A stretch of DNA of 64,000 bases, from assembly GCA_900312665.1 (NCBI GenBank), contig ONZQ02000006.1:1569195-1633194 (forward strand), given 5' to 3'. A program made the position numbers and the translations under genes. Each line of letters starts with the position of its first letter. The stretch's first letter is position 1. Origin of the DNA: Cephalotrichum gorgonifer (lineage: Eukaryota; Ascomycota; Sordariomycetes; Microascales; Microascaceae). The notes under the pieces were generated by a model, which searched no databases, had not been told where the DNA came from, and was given only the letters and a program-made list of their open reading frames with translations. This document shows, piece by piece, positions 12,601 through 25,000 of the stretch.

Positions 12601-13528
12601 CCTTTTTCTTGTTCAGTTTCTGGAATTGGCGCTCCTTCTTCCAGTCGTTCAGCGCGCCCACGAGCGAGACGACGGCGATGGCGACGATGATGGCGACGCC
12701 CTCGATCCACTCGAGACCTCCGCCCTCGTGGGCCTCCTGCCCGAAGGTCTGATAGAGTCCGAGGGCCAGCGACACCACGGCGGCGATGCTGAGGAGGATG
12801 AGGACCTTGTCCTGGAGTGCTATCCAGACGAGCATGAGGAAGGACTTGGACTGTACCTCCGGAAGGACGTTGACGCCGAATATCCGCTTCCGGTCCGAGA
12901 AGGAATCGCCGCGCTTGTGGTGGTGGGAAGGCAAGATGTCGACCTTGGGGTGCTTGGTCTGGGACTTAGGGTTTGATGATAGGGTGTACTCGGGCTTCTG
13001 GGACCCCGTCGCATCCTCCCACGAGACGTGGTCCGCCAGGTCCGTCTCGTCCGGGCTGAGGCCCGACTTCGCGTCTGTCCTCAGCCCCTTCTCGATCCCG
13101 GCCAGGCCGCCCAGAGCGAGGAACACGCGCAGGTTCTTGGGGTTGAGGAAGCGGGAGAGGTGACCCGGCGAGAAGGCGAATGGGTTGTTCTCGTCCCTGA
13201 ACAGCTCCTCGTCGGTGGGGATGGGGCGAAAAAGCTCCTCCATGGAGCTTCGGGAGAGTGGACGGGGACATTTCGGGGAGCCGCCGGGCGAAGAGGCGGC
13301 GTCGCTGGAGGGCCGGAGGGTGTCTGATGGCGAGAGAGTCGATGGCGCCGAGTTGCTGGCGTGAGTCCAGGTTGGGGCTACTAGTTTGGACCCGTCTTTC
13401 TGGTCGGTTGAGGCTGGACTGGAGTGGGTTTCTGGTACGGCCTGGTTAGATGGGCTGTCAAACAGGGGGGAAGAGGGGGGGTACCACAAGGGGCAAGCCG
13501 TCTGGTCTCCGCGTGATGGAAGTCGCAT
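9637..13528 (-). CDS. PMC1: P-type calcium-transporting ATPase (PMC1/NCA-2 family)
   Basis: A P2B-type ATPase that pumps Ca2+ out of the cytosol into the vacuole or across the plasma membrane. There are two exons, 13528-12187 and 12107-9637, separated by an intron (12186-12108, GTAAGT to TTAG) in phase 1, giving about 1270 residues, normal for fungal PMC1-like pumps. The N terminus is long, Ser/Pro-rich and probably cytosolic. Visible motifs are the actuator loop TGES, the transmembrane-4 motif PEGLP (about 503-507), the phosphorylation site DKTGTLT (Asp about 546), the nucleotide-binding KGAPE, the hinge GDGTNDAPAL, and late membrane segments with WVNLIMDTFAALALATDPP. The C-terminal tail is short, so the regulatory region is probably at the N terminus, as in other fungal members. 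The start at 13528 is the first ATG of the open frame, but a downstream ATG is possible. A 4.5-kb gene-free region lies upstream. Confidence 0.95.
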
Positions 13529-16500
13529 CTGCTAATGATAGACGGAGAAAGAAGGGGTGGGTGGGAAAAGGTGCGAAAGGGGGGTGCGAAGTGCGGGGAC
13601 AAGGTGACACACCTGCTTCATTCGTGACGGCTGAGGTGTCTACGTGAATACTCGGCGCCCTTGAGCGCTGAGCTGTTGAGGATGCTCTCGAGTGCATCTT
13701 GGGCGATTGACCCGTCCTCTATTCGGGGTGGTACTTCTCCAGCTTCACCGTTCCTTTGTTGACTGTCTGCTTGCCTCGCGATGTCCGGGAAAGGCTGAGG
13801 TTGGGGAGAGAAAGTGCAGGTGTGTGGTAAACAGGGAACAGGGCGGACGTGCAGAAAAAAAAATTGTGTTGGGCACGAAGGCAGGCAGATGCGAAGGAGT
13901 GGTGAGTGCAGTGAAGTGTGGTCGGTCGTCAGTCGATGGCTTGTGGTACTTGTACCCCGGACTAGTTAGATCGGCAGTAGCTCCGGAGCTTCTTGCTCTA
14001 GGCGGCGGCCATCTAGTGTGATATCTCAAATGGCGCGCGCTGGGGTTGGTGTTGGAGCTTATGCTGGCGCTGGTGCTGGATTTGTCGCCAAAAACTTCCC
14101 CGGTAGGCAATGTGACGATGGCCTCGAAAGAAGACTTCTCTCTTGCTCAAGCCAGAACATTAACAACCGAAGGGCGGCGGGGAGGGGGAAAAAAACGCGT
14201 TAATTTTGAATTGGGCCGCTTTTGCTTTTGTTTTTCTCGCTCGTCCGCTCGAGTCTCGTCTCCCGGTATACAAGTACTCGTACAAGTATGGAAGTAGGTA
14301 GGTAATAGCAAGCCGGAAGAAAAGAAAAACGGGTAAAACGGAGGGAAGGGGCGAATCGCCAGAACAGGCAGATGCGATCAAGTCAATCAATCGGCAATGA
14401 ATGATGGCCTGACGACGGGGCGTAAATTATTTTTCTCGCCATTCACCGTTTTTTTGTTTCTCCTCGTCTCCCTTCGGCTGCTTTTGGGTATTGGGAGGGG
14501 CGCGGAATTGGAGCCATACTTGTAAGGGGGGCGTGCGTGTGGATGTGGTCACACCTTGGCTTTTGCACTGCCCCCTTCGAGATTTCGCTCCTCTCTGAGT
14601 TAGAAGCCTGGGGGTTGTATTATCATAATATTGCATGCTCTACTTTAGTAATAATCCTCAAGTCTTGGCCACCCCCCCCCCTCCGTGTCGGTTTTTCAGG
14701 GCGACCAAGAGCAAGGGGAAAGCTGGAGGAGAAAGAAACGACATGAGCTCTCCTGATCTTGGCGTTCGCTAAGGGAATTTAACTTTTGAGGTTGGTGTCA
14801 CAATCGACGTAATTGGGCGGAGAGCAACCGGGCTGTGCAATTTAGTGAGGCGACTGATGCATCATCATCATGTATCCAAGTTCCGTCTCTAACAGGTTCA
14901 AGCAAACCAGACCGCCACGGGGCAATTGAAGACGGCACTCATCGATCTTGTTGGCAAAATACAAGTAACCAAGTTCGCCGCCCGCGTCATAGCTTCTTTC
15001 GGTTTGGGTTGCGGTTGCTCCCAGCGCCGCCCGCCCGCCCGCGCCCCCTGACGCCCGATTTTCGTCCCGAAGGATTGGATGAATGGGTCTGGGTACGGAG
15101 TATTTATTACCGCGTCTTATTTTGTTTCCTCCCACCGTTTGCCCCGATCTCCATCCCGCCTCCGGCTGCGGGTTTTATACTTTTCGAATGCAAGGGCCAC
15201 TGTAACATCCATCGTTGATGTATACCTGTACACACCCTTTCCCCGTCGCTATGGTAGCTCTAAAGATCGCCGGTCTTACTTGTCGGTACTCATCGCCACA
15301 TCCGTCGAAACATCCCCACGTCACTCCGCTCCACGCCTGCAGGACGAACCGGCAGCTCCTCGTACTTGTAAATGTAAGCTGTGCTTGTGCTTTATACCTC
15401 ATGCTTCGCCGCCTGTGTGGACCCGCCCAGCTCTCCTCCCCGTCGCCTACCGTCGCTCCCATTCACCAAAACGGGCAAGATCGTGCTGCTAAGATGGCGG
15501 TAGTCCCGCCAAGACGTGGTATAAAAGGTAAAATTCCTGGAGGTAAAATCACATGGCAGCTGGCATGGCACCACATAATCAAGGAATACCAATACTAGTT
15601 ACTAGTATTACTCCTAATTTCATCCACCCCCCCCTCTGCCCATGAGTTGCCTAGATGGCTGGTTGCCTCTGCTTGCCCAATTCAAGGTGGCCGAGCCACG
15701 CAAAAACGCGCCAGCAAAACTAAATCCCGCGGCCCAGCCCCGAATAAACATGCACGGAGCTCTCCGGACAGGAATATATCTCCATCGTCATGGGTCGTCT
15801 GGTCCGATGTGCGCATCAGTTTTTCAGGCGCACGCCTTGAAATTTTTACACGCCACTTTCACGGGGTGAGGGTAATTGCTTTTCTTCATCATACCTTCTG
15901 GAGTCATCACGTGGAGCTGAAGAACTAGCCCCTGTTGATAAGAAAAACTCGCTGCCATCTTGGCCCAAGCAACCGCCAACCTCCGCCCTTTTGCTCCGCC
16001 CGGGCGGCCCATCACAGGCTCCACCCTACCGATGATGGCCATTTCCCTCGGCTCCCGCCACCCCCCGGCTCCCGGAGCACTCCCGCCCCCCGTTCCCCCA
16101 TTCCGCTGTTCATGAGACTCCGCTCCCATCGTCATTACATGTATTATCCGTCTTCGTTTTCTCCTCCCGTCCGTGTACGTCGACCTCTATCTTTTCGTTT
16201 TCTTATTCTTCGAATTTCCTTGCTTTCCTTTCTTTGCTTCTTCCCATTGCGGTGTTAATCTTGTCTCGGGTCCTTCCAAATCTCCGTAGGACGAAATTCG
16301 CCCACCCTCTCTGGGGGGCGAGCACCCAACGAGATACAAGTACACCCGTCCCACATAACCCACGTCTGCACAGCCTCCGTACCGTTTCCCTTTTGCCTGT
16401 GCCTCTCTACAATCTCCACTCAGTACCAGTAACGAGTCTTATTGGCCCCTCCCTCCCCCCATATTTCTCCCAGCACCTACTACATATGGTGTGGCGGGCG

Positions 16501-18076
16501 TACGGCCCAAACAAATCACGAGAGAAAGCTCTCTCCACCGCACAGAAAAGAGTTAATTTCCAGCCGGGAGAGCCAAGGGATAGTCTCAATTTCTTTCTGG
16601 TTTAGGATTACACCGAGACGAACGCGGGCACAAGCTGCGCCGAAGGGGTGAGGGGCGGAGGCGCAGCCCGGTGCGGGAGCGAAGGGGGCAAGATCTCCGG
16701 CACCCGGAGGAGTTATGTCTTCCAGGGCGCGGTGTCTATAGAGCGTAGTAAGGGGGCAGTTCTCGTATCAGGAGGCGGTTTTGTACGTCGGTTGGTGTTG
16801 CCTGACCGGAGCCTATACCCACACCTCCATCCACGCCCGTGATCCATCGTACGAAGTAAAAGAGCCACGGAGAAGGAGAGGGACGTGTTAAAGGCCTCCG
16901 CTATCGTCATACCCCTCGAGAAGGGAGCGGATGACGCCCCCGCCTTGCGCCTGCCGTGCGGCCACGTCTTTCCACGCGTCGTGTATCGGCCGGATGTTTC
17001 GGGGGCGGCGTTCTACGTAATCGGTTTGCATAGCCCCATACCTCGCGGCCCCCCCGTAGCTCAGTTCGATAGCACCAGAACAAGGGGGGCCTCGAGTTGC
17101 AAGTGTTTTGCAGGTGTAAATGCGACGATTAGAGAGCTTCAAGTATCGGTATCGAAATCCTTAATACTGGGGACCAAACAAAGATCATACATGACCTGGG
17201 AACCAGACTCGGGGCCGGAAGGGTAGGCTTCAAATGCGTGTCCATCTATGGAACATGAACCCACAAACCTCGCCACCATCCACCAGCATGCTCCGCCCCA
17301 GATATCCCATTTTACCCTCCTCTGAGTGAGTAGCCGCCCGTCGTCTCTCCCACTTTTCTTCTTCTTTTCTCCCATCACCGCCTGGGAAGACCCCCACCAA
17401 TCGAGACCTTCGGGTCATGCTCTGTAGTTTCCTTTGATACCCACCCTTTGAGTCAAGTTCTAAATCACCTGAAAATGATTTCCCTATCCGACCGGGTTGT
17501 ACGGCTCGTACGTGAGACTGGGGGCTCGACTCGGGGCCCTAGAACGTGACTTTGATCTCTTGAACGCCCTCCCTTCTCAACCTGTGTCCACGGATCTCTC
17601 CTGGGCCGCCCTCCTGACCGATCGGTACAAGGCTCGACGGCTGTCATTGATCATTCCCTACACAGTGGGAGAAATCCAGCGTTTCGAAGCTGTTGCTCTC
17701 ACAGTTCCCTTATTCTAAGAGAGTGGAGCCACGAGGCTAGGAGTTAGCTCGCTCACGAGCTTCCTCCGAGCTCCTTTAGACCAGAATTAGATGCGGTTCT
17801 CCCCTGCTTTACATCACCGGTATTCCGACGGTCAGAGAAATCATTCCCATCCCAGGTAAGCCAACCTCTGATCTTCACTAACTCAATAACAAGTAGTATA
17901 CAAATAGGACTGCATTTCATCATACCAAATACCCCAACGTCCCCAGGGGCCGACTGGGGCGCCCCCGCCCACCATCATTCCGATCGTCCTCTCCGTCTAT
18001 TGTCCAGATTAAGTCCTTCCGCCAATGTACCCCTGACCCGTGGGCGCCAACAAATGCTCCCAATGGCTCGGAAACG
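13529..18076. other. Long gene-free region upstream of the calcium ATPase
   Basis: No convincing gene in 4.5 kb. The sequence nearest 13529 is probably promoter and 5' leader of the ATPase (poly-A near 13855, pyrimidine-rich patches). Scattered frames of 60-130 codons on both strands lack codon preference and domains. Near 17497-17540 there is a sequence resembling 487-545, possibly a shared decayed repeat. Confidence 0.5.
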
Positions 18077-21000
18077 TCACACTGCCGATATCTTCTCCTT
18101 AGCTGCCAGGGCTTCGTAGGCCCCGGCAAGCGCACGTTGAGATGAAAGTCGGTCAGGGTGATCCTCCGCGAACATCTTCTCGTCAACTGCCACTACATGT
18201 TCTAGTAGCTTGACCGCATCCTGAACCTGGCCGTTGGCTCTGTAGGCCCTGGCGAGCACATGTTGTGATGTAAGTCGATCCGGGTGATCCTCTGCTAATG
18301 TCTTCTCCTCAACTGCCACTACATGTTCCAGTAACTTGACCGCGTCCTGAGCCTGGCCATTAGCTTTATAGGCCCTAGCGAGCTCATGTTGTGATGCAAG
18401 TAGAGAAGGGTGATTCTCTGCTAGTATCATCTCGTGCGCTTTCACTACGTGCTCCAGCATGTGGATAGCCTCTTTGACTTGGCCGTTGGCTTGGTATGCT
18501 GTTGCAAGTGCATGTTGTGACGCCAGTCGATCGCGGTGGTCCTCTGGTAGCCTAATCTCCCGCACTTTCACTACATGCTCTAGCAGGTCGATGGCGTTTC
18601 TACCCTGGCCGTTCGCTTGATACGCTCCTGCTAGCTCATGTTGCGATGTGAGTCAATCCGGGTGATTTTCTGGAAGCCTCGTCTCTTGAACTTTCACCAC
18701 CTGCTTCAGTCGATCCGCAGCCTCCTGGACCCGCCCATCAACATACAAGCACCGTCCAGCCCAGAATCCCAATTCGCATTCTTCTTCCGATTCCCCGGTT
18801 CCTCCGCCATCCCTCAAGACCTTGAGCACGTGTGGCATGTACTGTCGCCATCTCTCCCGGTCATCCCAGTCGTCCGAGTCGAAAACAGTTGCAAGATGCG
18901 CAACAGCTGCCTGCCTCGCGCTTGGTCCGTCGATTTCCTGCTGAACCCACACTCTCGCCGCCAGGTGCACCAGGCTGTGCATCTCTAGTGTCTTGCCGTC
19001 TTCACGCCGCTGAAGGAACGCGTACGCGCTGAGCGTCCCGACCGCGTTCTCAAGTTCCTCCTCCGTTCCCGTCCGTGGCAGCATTGCCTCCGGTATGGCC
19101 CTCGGCTCGATCTGCGATATAAACGACAGAAGCTGTGCCGCAGCCCCGTCGGTCCTCTGGATATGCTTGAAGGAAACGAGCCAGGTCGTCGCTACCGCAT
19201 GCCGGGATTTGCTGTACCGCGTGCGGTCGGGAAACTCGCGGCTTAGCAGACTGATTGCCTCCTTGTCAGAATCTTGAAGGAGCGAGAGATACTTCGATAC
19301 TGTCGTCCCTTTTGTGTCCATGTATGCCGCTGCCTGCGAGATGGCAAGCGGGAGGAATGCGAGCGTACGCAACAGCTCGCCCATGCTTCCGTCATCGGCA
19401 AGGGGGATGACCTTTGGAAGCAGGTTATGCAAGAAGTCCCTTGCCTCTCGCTCGCTCATCTCCTCGAGATCTACCCTCTTATCAGCATTGACAGCCTGCG
19501 CCACATCCCTCGAGCGCGTCATGAACAGGATGCGCCCCTTCGTGCTCTGTGGGAGATAATCATAGCTCCCTTCCGTGCCCGTCGCACCGAATACTGCGTC
19601 CCTATCGTCGGCATTATCGATGATGAGAGTCCAAAGACCCGATCGGCTGGAACTAAGGTAGCTTCGCACCAACTCTTTCGGATCCTCCTGGCCGGACGTC
19701 GGGAGAGACAACTCGCTGGCCAGCTGTGTGCACGCCTGCTCGAATCCGGATATGCTCAGGGCCGGCAGCCAGAACACCGACCAGTCAGGCTTGTTCTTGG
19801 TGTAGTACGCCATCTGCAACGCAACTTGCGTCTTGCCCACTCCACCAAGTCCGACAATCGCCACAGTCTGAGGGCCGCTGTCGTCAAATAACGCGTCTCG
19901 AAGGTCTGCGAGCACAGTTTCACGGCCCACAAACTGCCTGTTCTCGCGGAAGGGAACGAAAAAATGAGAGACTTGTAACGGGTCAGTATTGTCTGGGGCC
20001 GTAGGTAGTTTCCTCACTGACCGTTTGAGGCCAGTCCTTCAGCCCGGATGGTGTCTGGCCGGCTTTGATCGCGAAACGACGAAACGGGTGGTGAACCAGA
20101 ATCAGGACCGATCGGGAACGATTCAACGCTATACCGGACAAGCTGTTTAAGAACCCCTGAGATAGCACGGTACCTATCGTCGGTCTTCCCCGTGCACTTG
20201 ACCATCTGCCGGTGGTCCGCGTTCAGGGTCTCGACCGCCTCGTCCGGCAGACCCAGGATTGACGAAAAGTCGCTTACAATCTAAATGGCGAGAAGTATCC
20301 GCTAAAACGAAGTAGAAACAGGCAACCAAGTGGAATGTCGCCCTCACCTTGCCGCTTACGCCCTTAATGCCCGACATGCCGCGCGCTTCCTGGAACGAAT
20401 GTATCCTTATGTTCTGCCTGGTCGCAATCTTGATGAACTGCTCGTGGATGTTCCCAAGAATCTCACTGTCGACCTTCAACCCCCCCGTGATCGTCCTGTT
20501 CGAGTCTTAAAGCGCTGCCGCTACAAGATTCGAGGCTATCTGTGCCCAATCTGCAGACGAGCTGCCACGGTGGGGCGTCCCAAGGAAGACGACCGCCCGT
20601 GTACGCTGCTGTAAGGCTTCGGCGCGGTGGATTACCTTATAAGTCAGCAAGCGATTTATGAAACGGGACATGAGAGAGGTACAGAGACCTACATCTTTGA
20701 CAATGATACCGCCTAGGCTGTGTGCTACGAAGATGATCGGCCCCTTTTCCACCTCCCGCCCCAGCTTTTCCTTAAGGTCCCGCCCGTGCTGGGATATGCT
20801 GTTCTGGTTATTCGCCCCGAACACCCCTTCGATCACGTCTGCGTCGTATCCGTACGTCCATATCCTCGCGTCGGGAACGTCAGTCGGGAGCAGCTCGAGG
20901 GGCCAATACGGGTGAGATCGACGCTTGTGGTCGCTGGTTTCCTTCTGCCTGCTACGGAACAATCCTCTCAAGGACGGCTTGGACGACGATGCTGACACCT

Positions 21001-21197
21001 GGCCGTCGTCGACGTCATCGCCCCACGTCCTTTGAGAGTGGCCTCGGAGCCCGTGAACGAAGATGATGCTTGCAGGTGTCAGTTGCCTGTCGCGGGCCCG
21101 CTGATACGGAGCCGACCTACTTGCACCGGTCTAGCCCGTCCCCATCGCCGCCACCGTCGGCTAGTAGAGTGAACCCAGTCCGGTGGATGTGGGGCAT
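18077..21197 (-). pseudogene. Broken NLR-type gene: lipase-like / NB-ARC / TPR
   Basis: A fungal STAND/NLR architecture read on the minus strand. The likely start is the ATG at 21197. Exons 21197-21121, 21068-20693, 20635-20348 and one from 20280 onward join in frame. The N terminus is an alpha/beta-hydrolase (SesB-like) with FVHGLRGH, the nucleophile elbow AHSLGG and FLGTPHRG. A fungal linker (SGVLKQL) follows, then an NB-ARC domain with P-loop GLGGVGKT, Walker B-like LIIDNADD and LPLAISQAAAY. Last come TPR units of 42 residues (ASQHELARAY type) to 18077. It is disrupted. A TAA at 20507-20509 cuts the lipase exon after NLVAAAL, although the same frame continues with homologous sequence. A TGA at 18653-18655 replaces the Arg codon seen in sibling TPR units. 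I could not resolve the linker-to-NB-ARC junction (about 20140-20017), where an intron or a frameshift is needed. Such genes act in non-self recognition; this copy is probably inactive or truncated. Confidence 0.75.
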
Positions 21198-22045
21198 GGC
21201 TAGTTACGTCCGTTGCGTTAAATTGTCTGGCTTGGTTAGACACACTGACTCGGTTACGGAAAGCGGAGTCACCTCATGGCGAGAGTGAGCCAGCAGCAAG
21301 CAAGCACAGAGACGAGCATATGTCACATCGTGGTTTATCTGAAATCGCTGACTAAGATGACGGGGCTCTTCGTTTGACGAAGACCCAAATCTACTCCATA
21401 TCTCCCTGGCACTCGGCCAGAAAAGGGTGTGCTTCCCGTCACTTCACCTCGCCAGAAGACACCAATAAAGCAAAGAAGCAACACGAAAAGCCCCATAGAA
21501 GAAAGGGCTAAAACGAGGAAATACATGAGGTAGTCTTTTTTTTACACACGCTATCGAAGGGAAACGTCACCTTAAGATAGTGGGAAAGCAAAACGCTCGT
21601 CTAAGCCGCGCTCCAACCTCCTACCCCTCCTCTGTCCTCCCTCCCTCCAACCCCCCCATCTTCATCTCTTTCTTTTACAACCATGGTAGATACCTTTTAG
21701 TACAAAACTCTACCTTGCCAATATGTACAAAATCGAAGTGGATGATAGCAATCAAAGAGTACTCTTAAGTGATATAGTCAGCATGAGACTATTGGCCTCC
21801 AGTAACAGTATAAGATAGGGTCCTCCACTACCTTGTCAGCTTGCCAAGGTACATACTCAGCAGCATTACCTACAATAACAGGGGCAATTTCCAATGTCCG
21901 CAATGTCGCCGCAATCATCTTCAGTGGTCCACATCAACTTGTATCTGCAATATAAAGGCTAGACTCTTACTCCTTTTTTATTATTCATTTCCACTTTAGA
22001 TTGGCTAATATGATTTTAGAAGCCTGATAGATAATTCTGCCCTTC
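21198..22045. other. Intergenic region with one flanking repeat copy
   Basis: No gene. It contains one copy of a 230-base repeat (21403-21632). Towards 22045 the sequence is similar to the DNA downstream of the second NLR copy (around 41037-41375), so the duplication extended past the stop codon. Confidence 0.6.
21403..21632 (+). repeat. Direct repeat, left copy
   Basis: About 230 bases, starting with CCCTGGCACTCG, match 32797-33032 in the same orientation at roughly 85 percent by eye. Shared blocks include AGAAGACACCA, AGAAAGGGCTAAAAC, GAGGTAGTCTTTTTTT and ACGCTCGTCTAAGCCGCG. No coding content. Confidence 0.85.
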
Positions 22046-25000
22046 CTAGTTTCCACCTAACCATTTGTTCAAAAAAGAAATTGAGGACCGGGTATGTGGA
22101 TGATTTAGCCCCAGCCGTTGTTGGCGAAGACGAACACAATCGCGCATCAAGTCAGTAGCCTCTGGGCTCTTACCAGCATTCTGCCAGGTATGAGCGAGGT
22201 TGTTCATGCTCGTCAGCGTATCAGGATGGTCCTCCCCAAGCTTCGTCTTGCGAGTCTCCATCACCTGTNNNNNNNNNNNNNNNNNNNNNNNNNNNNNNNN
22301 NNNNNNNNNNNNNNNNNNNNNNNNNNNNNNNNNNNNNNNNNNNNNNNNNNNNNNNNNNNNNNNNNNNNNNNNNNNNNNNNNNNNNNNNNNNNNNNNNNNN
22401 NNNNNNNNNNNNNNNNNNNNNNNNNNNNNNNNNNNNNNNNNNNNNNNNNNNNNNNNNNNNNNNNNNNNNNNNNNNNNNNNNNNNNNNNNNNNNNNNNNNN
22501 NNNNNNNNNNNNNNNNNNNNNNNNNNNNNNNNNNNNNNNNNNNNNNNNNNNNNNNNNNNNNNNNNNNNNNNNNNNNNNNNNNNNNNNNNNNNNNNNNNNN
22601 NNNNNNNNNNNNNNNNNNNNNNNNNNNNNNNNNNNNNNNNNNNNNNNNNNNNNNNNNNNNNNNNNNNNNNNNNNNNNNNNNNNNNNNNNNNNNNNNNNNN
22701 NNNNNNNNNNNNNNNNNNNNNNNNNNNNNNNNNNNNNNNNNNNNNNNNNNNNNNNNNNNNNNNNNNNNNNNNNNNNNNNNNNNNNNNNNNNNNNNNNNNN
22801 NNNNNNNNNNNNNNNNNNNNNNNNNNNNNNNNNNNNNNNNNNNNNNNNNNNNNNNNNNNNNNNNNNNNNNNNNNNNNNNNNNNNNNNNNNNNNNNNNNNN
22901 NNNNNNNNNNNNNNNNNNNNNNNNNNNNNNNNNNNNNNNNNNNNNNNNNNNNNNNNNNNNNNNNNNNNNNNNNNNNNNNNNNNNNNNNNNNNNNNNNNNN
23001 NNNNNNNNNNNNNNNNNNNNNNNNNNNNNNNNNNNNNNGCTTCCTATACGTCGATGCCAGGTTGCCCATGCTCGTCAGTGTAGATGGATGGTCCTCCCCA
23101 AGCTTCGTCTTGCTTGTCTCCATCACTTGTACAAAAAGCTTCTCTGCATCCTCCCACCGACCTTGGTCTAAAATTAGCATTGCGTACATCGATGTGCTTG
23201 CAATAGTTGCCATGTCCTCCTTTCCTAACGTCGTCTCGCGAGCCTTCCTCGCCTTGCTAAGCATCCGCTCTGCAATATCATATCTCCCTTGCGACCATGC
23301 ATACCATCCCCCATTATATAAGAGAGTCGCCCACCATTCTAATCGATCCTCGTCTGGTCGGTAATCGAGGGCTGGCTGAATATGTGCAAAGAGACCCCGA
23401 CAAGTCGCCCAGTTCTCGTATTGTCCGGTCGGGAAGACTGCTGCCATCCGCTCGATATACTGCTGCTTAAACTTCTCCTGCAGTCCAGACGATTCCAGCC
23501 ACCTCCTCGTCGACAGTTGCACAAGTCTATGCATCTCAAATTCGTTCCCTTTATCGTTCACGCTAACCAGACAATAGTCCTTCAGCATCGCCAGATCGTT
23601 TTCGAAATCGCTGTCGTTTTCGCTATCCGTATCACTGTCTGAGTCATCATCGCTACCTTCAGATTCCTGATCTTTAGTCTCATTCAGGCCACCTCCTCGC
23701 TTCGTATGTGGCTTAAGCACCCAGTCAGGGATCCCTTGTCGATCGAAGAAGCTCATAAATGACAGAAGGTCTGCTGCAGAAGCTCGTCTAGAGCGGATAT
23801 GATCGAAGGATATCTGCCAAGTCGTCATAACTGCGTTCGAAGCTGCTCCGTCCCGCCTCAAGTCCCCTCCGGCATCAAGCTGTAAAAGGTTAGTCTTTTT
23901 ACGATCGTTCTTTCGAAACTCGGCCAGGTACTTTTCGACCGAGCTCCGAGGCGCCCTCGCTTGTATATAGGCCGCAGCCTGGCTGATGGCCAACGGCACA
24001 CGGTCGAGCACCTCCACAAGATCGACTGCTCCTACATCTGAGATCAATCCCAACTTCTTCTGTAGGAGTGTAAGGGCATCTGTCTGCACCATCGGTCCGA
24101 TTTCGATTATATTTTCGCGGTTTCCGGTTAGTCTCCACGCCAAGTCCTTGTTGCGTGTTGTGATGATAATGGAACCGTTTCGACTCTGTGGCAGGTACGT
24201 CGCTAATGGCCGGTCACGCCCGGCTTCGCTCGCGCCGTAGAACACCTCATAGTCGTCAGCGCCGTCGAGGATTATAATCCATCTGCCGTTTCGTTCATTG
24301 GATAGCCAGTTCTGTACAAGAAGTGGTATATCCGCCTTAGGTCGGCTCCGCCCGGCTAGTTTAACAGTGTCGGCAATCGTCCTAAAGCCTTCTTCGACGT
24401 GCGCCTGCTTGCCGGCATAGATCCAGAACATCCAGACGTCACTACGTGCCTCGGCAATTCGGTGGGCGAATTCGATGGCCAGCTGCGACTTGCCAACGCC
24501 GCCCAGGCCCACGAGCGCCACTCGACCTACCGGCACGGAATACCATCGGTCCATCTGGTCTAGAATGTCTTCGCGGTTGACGAAATCGGGGTCGCGGCAA
24601 AAGGGGATCGATGCGAATGGCTGCGGTGGTGTTTCCGGCGGTTCTGAACTCGTTAGCCAGGATCGGCCTTAACGACGGTAACTTTACCTAGTGGGCAGTG
24701 GAACGGCCGGCTACAGACAGCAGCGTCATCTCGTAGCGATAGTGATCGTCTCTCGGGAATAGACTCACTATTGACATCGTCTCCCGGGTCCGACAGGTCG
24801 TCTTGCTCCTCCTTTCGATATGATTGGTGGGCTCCAGACGCGAATAGGCTCTGCAGGAACTTGTCTTCGTCGTCCCGAAGGTCATCATATTGTCCACGAA
24901 CCCCACTGAAATCCACATCAGCGTCAGGGATGAGGGCATAATCCAGCGCATCGACATCTTGGGCTATTTCATCATCAGTATCCGGCATATCGGAATCGGC

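Noticed and set aside
22269..23038. Frame change across the first gap as evidence of a frameshift mutation
   Set aside because: The gap length is only an estimate, so the frame change has no meaning; both sides are open.
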